DNA of 64,000 bases from an uncultured Parabacteroides sp. (lineage in GTDB: Bacteria; Bacteroidota; Bacteroidia; Bacteroidales; Tannerellaceae), in NCBI RefSeq assembly GCF_905196875.1, contig NZ_CAJJWO010000012.1, positions 1 to 64,000 on the forward strand, read 5' to 3'. The notes beneath the pieces were generated by a model, which had not been told where the DNA came from, did no database searches, and saw only the letters and a program-made list of their open reading frames with translations. The stretch's first letter is position 1. Every line of letters begins with the position of its first letter. A program made the position numbers and the translations under genes. This document shows, piece after piece, positions 51,358 through 61,600 of this stretch.

Positions 51358-51390
51358 TGACGAGAATAAACGACCGTTATTTATAGTCAT
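51358..51390 (-). repeat. Right inverted repeat of the invertible promoter segment
   Basis: 33 bp beginning TGACGAGAATAAACGACC and ending ATAGTCAT; pairs with 51184-51216 with two mismatches. The 141 bp between the two repeats contain the promoter. Confidence 0.9.
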
Positions 51391-51476
51391 ACACTTTTCG
51401 CCTGTTATTCCTGTTTTTCAATATTTAATACAGCTTTATAACCTCTTTCGCATATAGGAAAATGTGCTATATATAA

Positions 51477-51496
51477 TAATGTACGTGCGTACATTA
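51477..51496. repeat. 20-bp palindrome upstream of the second DUF6383 gene
   Basis: TAATGTACGTGCGTACATTA, a palindrome apart from its central two bases. Related to the 18-bp copy at 24068-24085. Flanked by TATATAATA and AATATACTATA, so the surroundings are also similar. Confidence 0.65.
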
Positions 51497-51540
51497 AATA
51501 TACTATATCTTTTAATAAGGAACTGTTTTCCAAAGGCTTT

Positions 51541-51690
51541 ATGGCGGAGTCTCTTGTTATGGGGAGGACTAAGCAGTTTGGTCAGTATTTCCAAGGTTTT
51601 AAGATAGGACAATTAATGGCTTTTCTCAGGAGTTTTATAAAAGAAAGGCATACATTACGAATATGTAACAAATACTTTACTTTTATGTAA
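51541..51690 (+). CDS. Doubtful 49-residue ORF downstream of the inverted promoter
   Basis: ATG at 51541 to TAA at 51690 encodes MAESLVMGRTKQFGQYFQGF and a basic C-terminal half ending NKYFTFM. It would be transcribed only when the invertible promoter points right, as now. I do not recognise it and the composition is not convincing, so it may be chance. Confidence 0.2.
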   Translation: MAESLVMGRTKQFGQYFQGFKIGQLMAFLRSFIKERHTLRICNKYFTFM

Positions 51691-51848
51691 GGCGAGCCTT
51701 ACTCAATCGTAACAGAAGCCTTACTTTTAAAAATATCAGTACTTTGTGGCTTAGATATTACATACTTTGACCTTAAAGGTAAGGACGTTTCGACTTAATG
51801 GTTACGTTGTTAATATAAAAAAGATTAAGGGAGTCTATAAGCAAAATA

Positions 51849-51887
51849 AAAGAAGCCGTCCCGAGCAATGCACGGAACAGCTTCTTT
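51849..51887 (-). terminator. Terminator of the MBG-protein operon
   Basis: AAAGAAGC pairs with GCTTCTTT, with inner CCGT/ACGG pairing. On the minus strand TATTTTGC follows. It lies 44 bp beyond the stop of the gene at 51931. Confidence 0.8.
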
Positions 51888-51930
51888 GTATGCAATTCAT
51901 TCCCTAAAAAGGAAAGGGAACCAAACAGAG

Positions 51931-54900
51931 TTACTTCTTAATAATACGGACAGTCTTCGCTTCGCCGTTATCCAGAACGATACGAACCAGATAGTAACCG
52001 CTACGCAACTGGCTCAGGTCGATTACCTGTTCCGGTTTGTTGATAACCTTCTGTATTCTGCCAGCTGCATCGATCACGATGATGGCATCTACAGGAGATT
52101 CGGAAACTACTGTTGCATTATTTTCTACCAAAGTAGGATACAAACCTACGCCTTGCAAGGTGATCGATTCGTTGCCTACCGCACCCAGCTTCACATTGAA
52201 GGTAACAGAGTCACGGTATGCCAAATGGTTGGTCGACTCAGGAACTGTAATGTACAACTTGGTTATACCTTCGTTCTTACCGATCACATGCACGCCTTCG
52301 ATATGGTTTCTCGTGCCTGCGACAACAATGTTTTCAAGCGTATAAACGATCGTTGCCGAAGATTTACAGGAAGCATACAGCAGGACAGAGTCGCCAACGG
52401 CAATCGATGTAGACTCGACAGACCATTCTAGTCCGGGATCCGCCTTTGCAATGTTCAATTTACCCGGAGCCAGGGTAACGGCATAGTTGTCTTCTTCCGC
52501 GCTCAGACAGTCGATGATCAGGTCGTAAGAACCTGCATTAACAGGATTCACGGCGGTCTTCACTGTGTAAATGAAGTTGAGAACATCCGGGTTGTCGTTG
52601 CCTACAAAGCCGGTATATACCGGTTTCAGTTCGGGTATCTCATCACCATAAACGATATTTACCGTGCCGGCACTGATTGTCAGCTGTGCTTTCGAAACAG
52701 TCAGGGTTCCGGTTCCGCCTACGATAGTGTAGTTGGCACCCGGATCACCGCCTTCGATATACAGGGTGTAATTTCCTGCGCCGGTTATTGTTCCTGCTAC
52801 TTTTACAACAGGGGCAGATGCGGCTTTGAAGTCGTCGCTGCCGATAAAGCCGGAATAAGTATATTCGAATGACTCAGGTATCGTTTCGCCATAAGCGATC
52901 AATGCGTCTTTCGGTTTCACCGTTACTTCACGAGGTTTGATCTGCATCTTTTCTTTGCGGACAAGCAGGTCGGAACCGTTATGTTTCACGAAGATGGAGA
53001 TGTTGTAGATACCAGCGTTAACAGGCAGTTCCGGATCACCGTTGTAAGTAATGATCGGAGTATATGTCTGGATACCCTTCAGGTCGGTCAGCTTCACATC
53101 GGCTTCTTTGCCGGTTCCGTCGTAATCGAATACCATGTTACCCAGGATCACGTTGAAGTCTGCTTCATTCTTCAGACGCAAGACTTTGAATACTTCCGAT
53201 TTCAAAGCTTCTTCCTGTCCGGACTCTGCATTGTAGCGGGCAGTGATCGTTACGCCTTCGTCGCCTGTCAATGCTTTCGCACGCAGATACCAGATGCTTT
53301 CTACTTTTTCAACCTGGATCAATGCCGGGTTGGATGATTCGTAAACGATCTGGGAACCTTCGGCTATTACGGTCGATCCCTGTTTAACGACTGCATTCAG
53401 ACGCACAAGGTCGCCCACGATCAACTCGTTCTGTATCGGTGTCCAAACCATTACATAGCTATTATCCGGATATACCTGATAGCGGGCTTTGCCTACGATG
53501 GTGATTTCGTAGTTCGGATTTACCTTGTTGAGCTCGGTAATACCGGTCAGTTCGTACGTACCTACAGGCAGAACTCCAGCCGGACGGTTGTTGATAGCCA
53601 GGTTCTTGATACGGTTGCCGACAGTAACGGTAGCCGTTGAGTCGAGACTGTTGGCCGATTCATCCAGCTTGAAACCTTCGTAAGAGATAAACTCTTTCTG
53701 GATTTCAGCTTTGTTGAATTCAGGATCAGCCGAACCGAAAGCACGTTTGATGGTATCCAGACGGATGATCAGCGGAGCCTTCGCTACTTCCAAACGTACA
53801 CTGTCGTTCGTCATGGTTCCCGGCACCAGGGTGTTCATGTTCAGTTTATAGTTACGATCCTTCGCTTTATATGGCGGCTCGATTGTCAGATCTTCAGTGA
53901 TAACCTTGATATGCAAGGTATCGTTGTAAGTTCCTGCGTGAAGGGTATTATCGGCAGCAACCGGCTTAACGACTACTTTCGGCATAAAGTCGATAATGTC
54001 GTCAGGAGTAGTTGTTGTCTGATATTTGACATCGAAGCTGGCGAGGCCGCGTTTCTTTTCGGCATCGTTCGGTTCGAATGTCCAGGTCGTATCTTTATCG
54101 GCTTCACCATATACGCGGTCTACGATTACTTTCCAGATGGCCAGCGGACGCTGGTTAATCAGGAAGGTTCCGTCGACCGTTTTGAAAGCGTAGTTCAGAG
54201 AAGATACTTTGTCTGCATTATCCACCTTGGCGACATACAGGCTGTCTTCTTTCTGGTTCGGTTTCTCACGCTTCAGGTTCACTTCGGTCTTTTCGGTAGC
54301 CTTGCGTCCTTCATAATCGAAGTATCCGGCAAGCGGAGCGACTTTGAAACCTCTGTCGCCTTCGGCTGTTGCAGAGATATAATTCACAGCCTCAGCTGCT
54401 TTCGAGAAAGCATAGGAAGGAGCCGAAGCAGCCGGTTTTTCCGCTCTCTTCTTCAACCAGAAGTAGCCGTCGGGATTCGGTTCACCATAGATTTTCTGCA
54501 TAACCTTTACATTCTTATCGGCGACAGGGACTTCCTGGTAAGCATCGAACACAGTGATTGTGATCGTATCCTTCTTTACTTCGTATTTACCGGCAGCGAC
54601 AGCTTCGATATCATAATTCGACAAGCGATAGGCCACCTGGTTTACCGCTGCGGCAGTCAGTTCGTAGCTGTAGGTTCCGACATCGCTCTTCGGTTTGTTC
54701 ACCTGAGCAGAGATAGCCGTGTGAGACACTGCCAGATCGTCTCCCCGGAACAAACTTTCCAGTGTCTGATCGTTTTTCAATATGCCTTCAGTAATAACAA
54801 GTTTACTGCCAGGTACTGTTGCGATATTTGCATCGTCATACAAACGGGCACTGTCGGGAACAGCCAATCTCAACGGAGACTTCTTAACTGTCAACAAGCC

Positions 54901-55656
54901 TCTGTCCGGCCAAAGATCAGACCAGATTTGCAAGTCAAGCGTATAGTTGGCAGCCTGTCCGCCACTTAACCCGATCACATAAGTTCCGGGCAAAGAAGTT
55001 TTGTCTGCTCCGCCATAAGTCACGTCTGGCAATACATTTACCTGTGAGTTCACAAAGATATCTTTCGTATCTCCATTCACGAATCCGGTAAACACAAAGT
55101 CATCAACGGACCAGGGTGTAGTCGGGTTTTCATCACCGTAGAAACGGCTAGTATCGCGGGCAGCAATAGACAATGACGCTTTTTTCACATCCAGTGGACG
55201 AGTTAGTCCGGCACCAACACGATTGCTGACAAAGAAAACAAAAGAAGAATTGTCAAAGGAAAAATAATCCGATAGATTATCTAATGCAAAACCTACCGTC
55301 TGCCCTCCGTTTACGATTGGTGTCGCAGAGAAACTCAAGAAATCTTTAGCATCTTTATCCTGTTTGAACTGTACTCCATTATTTATGGAAGGCAGCTGGA
55401 CATCCATCTTCTGACCTTCGCCAACAGTAAGTGACATTGTATATGTGAAACTGGCTTCTGTCAAGCCGGAAACTTCCACAACCGAACCCAAGTCCTGACC
55501 ATAAGTCATTTCAACCGGATCGTTAGCTGCGAAACTTACGTATATGGTATCAGGTACTGATATCTGTGCCTGCACGATACCGCCTGAAACAAGCATCAGG
55601 GGAAGCAGCATAAGCTGCTTCCTCGATGTGAATATTGATTTAATATATTTCTTCAT
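51931..55656 (-). CDS. MBG-repeat giant surface protein with type IX-like C-terminus (1241 aa)
   Basis: Signal peptide about 1-31 (KQLMLLPLMLVSGGIVQA). The chain is built of repeats of 80-110 residues with the MBG-domain pattern: a short strand pair such as KKASLSIAARDTSRFYGDEN, KKSPLRLAVPDSARLYDDAN, KPREVTVKPKDALIAYGETI or KAQLTISAGTVNIVYGDEIP, then G(F/Y)-N-D, then an AG-Y-L end strand. A late Ig-like part (GDSVLLYASCKSSATIVYTL) is followed by a C-terminal domain (VGLYPTLVENNATVVSE, IVIDAAGRIQKVINK, LRSGYYLVRIVLDNGEAKTV, RIIKK) matching type IX secretion sorting domains. It starts 19 bp after the stop of the 2225-residue relative and is in the same operon. Probably an adhesin or fibrous surface protein; no enzyme motif. 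Confidence 0.82.
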   Translation of the reverse strand: MKKYIKSIFTSRKQLMLLPLMLVSGGIVQAQISVPDTIYVSFAANDPVEMTYGQDLGSVVEVSGLTEASFTYTMSLTVGEGQKMDVQLPSINNGVQFKQDKDAKDFLSFSATPIVNGGQTVGFALDNLSDYFSFDNSSFVFFVSNRVGAGLTRPLDVKKASLSIAARDTSRFYGDENPTTPWSVDDFVFTGFVNGDTKDIFVNSQVNVLPDVTYGGADKTSLPGTYVIGLSGGQAANYTLDLQIWSDLWPDRGLLTVKKSPLRLAVPDSARLYDDANIATVPGSKLVITEGILKNDQTLESLFRGDDLAVSHTAISAQVNKPKSDVGTYSYELTAAAVNQVAYRLSNYDIEAVAAGKYEVKKDTITITVFDAYQEVPVADKNVKVMQKIYGEPNPDGYFWLKKRAEKPAASAPSYAFSKAAEAVNYISATAEGDRGFKVAPLAGYFDYEGRKATEKTEVNLKREKPNQKEDSLYVAKVDNADKVSSLNYAFKTVDGTFLINQRPLAIWKVIVDRVYGEADKDTTWTFEPNDAEKKRGLASFDVKYQTTTTPDDIIDFMPKVVVKPVAADNTLHAGTYNDTLHIKVITEDLTIEPPYKAKDRNYKLNMNTLVPGTMTNDSVRLEVAKAPLIIRLDTIKRAFGSADPEFNKAEIQKEFISYEGFKLDESANSLDSTATVTVGNRIKNLAINNRPAGVLPVGTYELTGITELNKVNPNYEITIVGKARYQVYPDNSYVMVWTPIQNELIVGDLVRLNAVVKQGSTVIAEGSQIVYESSNPALIQVEKVESIWYLRAKALTGDEGVTITARYNAESGQEEALKSEVFKVLRLKNEADFNVILGNMVFDYDGTGKEADVKLTDLKGIQTYTPIITYNGDPELPVNAGIYNISIFVKHNGSDLLVRKEKMQIKPREVTVKPKDALIAYGETIPESFEYTYSGFIGSDDFKAASAPVVKVAGTITGAGNYTLYIEGGDPGANYTIVGGTGTLTVSKAQLTISAGTVNIVYGDEIPELKPVYTGFVGNDNPDVLNFIYTVKTAVNPVNAGSYDLIIDCLSAEEDNYAVTLAPGKLNIAKADPGLEWSVESTSIAVGDSVLLYASCKSSATIVYTLENIVVAGTRNHIEGVHVIGKNEGITKLYITVPESTNHLAYRDSVTFNVKLGAVGNESITLQGVGLYPTLVENNATVVSESPVDAIIVIDAAGRIQKVINKPEQVIDLSQLRSGYYLVRIVLDNGEAKTVRIIKK

Positions 55657-55675
55657 ACTAAATTAGTTTTACAGG

Positions 55676-58600
55676 TTACTTCTTAATGATCTTCACTGAT
55701 TTGAAGGTTCCGTCTTCCAATGTTACATTGAGCAGATAGATACCTGATCCAAATGACGACAGATCAAGAACAGATCCCGGTTTACGAATAACTTTCTGCA
55801 GTGTTCCGTTCATCGACAGCAGTTCAACCTGCTTGATTTCAGACGGAGCAGCAACTGTTACGGTGTTGGTAAACAGTCTCGGATATACATCGATCTGATC
55901 CGCCACGACAAGATTCTCATTGCCAACCGACAGATATTCGTCGTCCACAAGGAAAGTCACCACCACCGGTTCAGCCGCGTTATAGTTATTGTTACCATGC
56001 TGCATAGCTGTTACCGTTACTGTACCGGAAGTAACCGGAGTCAGTATCCACGCATCGCCGATTTGGTTCACATAAGCAACAGCGTCATTAGACGAATTGA
56101 ATGTAACCGGAAGTTTACTTGAAGCGGACGCTGTAAGAATCACATCACCGCCTTCTACATCTATTGCAGTTTCCGGACTCCAACTGATCTTCTGGGTAGC
56201 CGGAACGATTACATACTTACCGGCGGTATAAGTAACCTCGTAGTTATCGGAAATGTAGTTATCAGCGAATGTGATCGGATAAGATCCGGCATCGGAAGTA
56301 CGTGTAACAGTAGAACTGATACGCGGAGCAAAGCCGAGGTCTTTCAAAGTTTCACCATTCACGAAACCTGTAGCCGTATAGGTCAGTTCTTCCAGATCCT
56401 TACCATAAACTGTTTCTTTGTCATCGGCCTGGATAGACAGAGCCGCCTTGCTTACATTCAGTAAACCGGAAACATAAGTAATTACATAGTTGCGACCGAA
56501 GTCCTGAGCAGAATACGGAGTCAGCTTATAAGAACCGGCCTTACCGTTATATGCTTCTACACGAACAACCGGAGCCTGTCCAATCAGGAAGTCTTCGCCG
56601 TTCAGGAAGTCGTTCTTATTATAATCGTAAGCATTCGCATAAGCAGGCATTGCATCGCCATACTTGATATCGAAACTGCGGGCAGTTACGACAACCGGCT
56701 TCGGAGCGATCACCATCTTGTTCTTAGCTATGTAAGAATAAGTAACCGAACCGAGTGTAGCCTTCACCGTTACGGTATATACACCAGCGTCTGTCGGAGC
56801 ATCCTGGGTAGAAGGATAAAGCGTCGGAACAGATCCCAACTGGTCGCCTTCGTAATATATGCTGAAGTCTTTCACAGCCTCACCAGTTTCCACGTCGGTT
56901 ACCTTCACGCTTACAGCTCTCGGGTTACTGTCGTAAATGCTGGTTACATTAGAGATGATCACATTTACTTTGGCTGCATCACCTTCCGGAGCGATCACCT
57001 TGATCGTTCCTGTTACAGGAGTCGCATCTTCGTATGTATCGTCGCCATCGGCAAATACGGTGATGGTCACATAGTTGTCACCTTCCGTACGTACATTACC
57101 GGTTACGGCATAAACGCCTTTCGCTGTTTCAGACAGGATCACGCGTTCGCGATCGTTGCCCGACAGTTCGTAACGGATATCGTAGATAGACGGTTTACCG
57201 TCGGCTTCCGATTTCAGGTAAGCGGATAATTCAACTGTTTCACCAACCGGGATAACCAGATTGCGCTGATCTTCCGGCCATATGATGGTACGGCGGATCT
57301 TATCGATCGACAAGGTTCCGTTCTCGTGAGTTATTGCATAATTACGTGCTTCTCCTTCTACCGTGAAGTAGATATCGTATGTACCGCGTGAATCAGATTT
57401 AGCATCTGTCGCAATCTTCGGCATCACAGAGAATACATCTGCCAGGTTTTCATATTCATTATTCTTCAGACCGATGTACTCGATTTCAAGATCCGGATTA
57501 CCACCTCCGTACGGACGATTGTAGCTGCATGCCCGTACTGTCAGCGGAGCCTTTGTTATCGTCAGGCCGGCGTTGACAAGAGTAGCGGCTGAAATATCGA
57601 AGTTCGGAAGCAATGCAGCGATCTGTGCAGCAGCCGAAGATGTAAAGCGCAGTTCGTATGTACCGACGTCTGTCTTCTTATTAACTCCTGACAGGTCGAG
57701 CCAGCTTGTACGGTTCACTTTATCTGCATTCAGCAATTTGCTGATCTCTGCCTGGAAAGCATCGGATAACTGGCCTGAAACTTCTGCGTATACATCTGCA
57801 TCTGTCGCTTCTTCGCCATATTCGCGTGTAACGGATACTTTAACCGTTAAGTCGGTTGCTGTCAGCGGAGCCGGAGTAACAGTTACTTTAGCATTTGTTT
57901 CACTTGCTGCAAACTTAACACCGATAACCGGAGTAAACAGCTCTTTCGCCATTGCATCGATTGCACGGATCTGGTAGTCGCCTACCGGAGCTGCCGCTTC
58001 ATAAACGTCTGTATCGAGAGGATCAACTGTTTCAAACAGATCGATCACATTCTTTTCCGCCAGCAATTTCGCTGCATTCAACTTGGGTTCGGTAGCAAAG
58101 TTAAGAGCAACTTTCAGGTCTGCCGCCTTCGTTACTTCCGTGCCGTATACTTTTGTATAAGCGTCTTTGGCTGCTTTCACTTCTACTGTAGCCGGAGTAA
58201 CTTTCAGGTTAGCCAGATCAGCATCCAGCTGGATTTCGAAGTTACCGATAGCAGCTTTTAATGTCGAAGCATCGATGATACGAAGTTTATAATTACCCTG
58301 AGTTACATTGTTCTGCACAGAGTCGATCAGGACACTGTTCAATGTATTACCGTGGAACTGTAGTTTATTGTTACGGTACAATGCCCAATGCAGTTTATCG
58401 GAACTGAACAATTTGTTCCAACGTGCAGCTGTCATGGCCGGTGTCGGGTTTTCAGGATCTTCCTTAATAGAGACCAGACTAAAGCCGTAATCACTGGCTG
58501 CCAGTGTCAGGTTAGTCAGTTCGTATACCGGCTTACCGGCAACGATCGTCCAAACACCTTCCAGCTTTTCTTCACTGAATGTCACAACGACACCCGGAGC

Positions 58601-61600
58601 AACCACCTTCACTGCCTTGACAGCAGTTACGACATCCGTTCCCGGACCGTCGGTAACTTCAGCTCCTTCGATATGATAAACGAAGGTATAATCGGCAGAG
58701 GTCAGTTGGACTGTATAGTCATAGTCGCCAATTACAGGATTGTTCTTATCTAATTGCGCCTTGGTTGTTACCAGACCCACTGTCAATGTGTAATCGCTCT
58801 TGATTTTTGCACCATTCAAAGCAACGATATCATCATAGATGATCTGTTCTATCTCATCTTTTGTCGCTTTACCGAACGTGAATGCAGCTTTTGCAGCTGT
58901 TTCTTCTTCGGCTGTAGCGGCCAGATAAGTAGGCAGCGTGATAGTGAGTTTACGCTGACCGATCTGTACAGAGTTTTGTACATTATGGAAGTTACTGCCG
59001 AATTGGTTATCGAGCAGGAAGTTCGACAACAGGTTCGGATCGAGCACGTCCACTCTGTAACCGTAATCACCGTTCTTCGGCATCGTTTCTGTTTCTTCTG
59101 CAGTACAATCGGCAGTTGTCAGCATTACCTTGAACAGGTCTGCCGGATTTTCGAAACATGTATATGCGCTTAGCAAACCTTCGTTAGCAGCCAGGAACTG
59201 ACTGAGGATATCCGCTTCGATGGCCGCTTTACGTTTTCCATAACGATACGTGATATCCGTCGGGAATGTAAAGACAACCGGAGCTTTGCCCACAACCAGT
59301 GTCTTCGGACCTGTTTCTCTTATTTCGATATTATCCGTTACCTTTTGAACGAATGCTACCGAGTAAGTATAAGTCTTAGCTGCTGTTGTTCCTTCTTCTT
59401 CTATATTATTGATAGTAACTGTAAAGCTCTTCAGAGGTTTAATGCCGGTCTTAGATACCAGTTCGAAGAACTCTTCGTTTGCCGGATCTTCCAGCACCGC
59501 TTTCTTCACAGAGTCGAGCAAAGCGACTTTCGTATTGATGTCATTGTAAGTAACATTCACTTCCGGTAAAGTAAGCGTACGTTTCGCTTTTACTATACGG
59601 AGAGCCAGTTTGGCAATCACATCATTACCGTTTTTAGTCAGATGGATGCTGGACGGAGCCGTATAATTTAATGTATAGTATTCCGAGAACTGAGTATTTG
59701 CACCCGTAACCACTTCGTAACCATACAAGTCGGAAACCTGCGGATAGCTTTCGCCGGCAATACGTACCGGAACGTCTCCTGTTGAAGTCTCGTTGTTGAT
59801 CAGATAGGTCTTCACGCCCCAGTTATTCAGGTCGGGAACCGTTACACGGTCAGCACCCGGAGTCAGTATGAAGTCATCCAACAGATCCTGTGCATACTCG
59901 TCGGCGGTTTGTCCGAACGGACGTTCCCACAGAGGCAGTTGCACATTGATCGGCAGCGGGTATTCCGCCAGTGACTGACCGTCATCGGTCAACCGCACGG
60001 AACGAAGATAAGTAGCCGTCGTATAACCGAACAATTCTATCGGGATGATAACTCCTCCATCCTCATTCGTCACATCGATTTTCTGAATATTATCATTCGG
60101 ATTGAATACCACTGTATAAGAGTAAATATCTCTACCTATTGCCGGTACCAATGTTACGCTGGAGATATAAGCCCCCTTCATATCCGGGTTCTTCAAAAGC
60201 AGGTCGGCCAGGATCGCTTTTTCGATCATGTCATCAGATGCACCTTCTCTCTTGAACTCATACTTATAAAGTTTCACTTTTGCTATCGGACGCGGAGTGA
60301 TGTTTACAATACCTTCAAATGTGGTAGAGCTATGCGGTTGTCCGTTAACGGTTACTTCCGAGAAGAGAACATCCAGATCCGAACTCAACGTTACCCGGTA
60401 AGTCGCACGACCCATATTTTCTCTGATCCGGGTATCGGTAATCTGTACATTCGTTATGTACTCTGCAATGTACGGATTTGCCAGATAGATATATTCGCGT
60501 ACCTTGTCTGCAACCTGCGTACGGGTCATATCTTTCACATATTGAACGGTATATTCACCGAATGTGAAATCGATCGTCGGACGAGGAACGATGGCAATAC
60601 TCTTCGAGTAAGTGATCTCGATAGTCGTACCCTTATCGATGACATTGATCCGTTGGTTGGCAGGAGCTTCTATTTCCTGCAAGGTGGCACTCTTCGTAAT
60701 AATGATCTTATAACCGAACGAATCATCCGTTTCTGCTATCGCATTCTTATTACCCAGATCGTTATTGATCAGGCGGACTACAAATGTTTCATTACCCAAA
60801 ATTCCTGCATTACGAACCAACAAGTCGCTCTTGATACGGCGGATCACCGCATTCGGAAGCATATCTTTTTCATAAGCGATCTGATAGTTGCCCGGATAAA
60901 CCAGGGAATGTGTAGTCGGCAATGTGGTTACAAACAACAAGGAGTTATTGAATGTACAAACATTGCCGTTGACTGTCAGATTAGTAGATGAGACATTACC
61001 ATTTGTTACGAAGTTCAGATCTGTCTTTGTCAGGTCGCCCTGTACAGTCACTTTATATCCCAATAAACTGTTGTCTGCCATACCGGAAGAAACGGTTCCA
61101 CCGGTCACCTCAACCTGAGGAACCAGACTCTGGTCTACCATATCCGGATTGATATCCTGGATCAGTCGTTTCAGCATGGTAGCCACTGCCGCGTTATCAG
61201 TATAATCGCCTATATGGATCGGACTAGCAACGAAGTCTGGCAATTTAACCGACAATGTATTCTTTTCTATAGAAATCGCATTTACGATATCATAACTATG
61301 CTGCTGTGTATTAAAGGAAATCGTAGCCCCTCCTACACTGGCCGATACATTATTGCCCTTGCCGTAATTCGGCAGAAGCACTACCCGGTAGCTATATACC
61401 GCTCCCGGAGTCAGTCTGCCGGCTGTTACTTCATTACTGAAATTAGTATCGGAATAAACTTTTATCTCAGAGATAAAGTCGGAAGGATTAATGTTGTTAC
61501 CGATCAGATTCTTCGCCCTGTTCAGATTTGTATTGGCTGCCATCTTACCCAGGCCGCCTACACCTTCTGCAAAAACAGGAAATACTGTGTTGTTGATCGG

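Larger units (their letters stand above)
51106..51930. other. 825-bp non-coding region with invertible promoter
   Basis: Holds the invertible segment 51184-51390, the 20-bp palindrome at 51477-51496, a doubtful 49-codon ORF at 51541-51690, and the terminator of the MBG protein gene at 51849-51887. No other gene is seen. Confidence 0.7.
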
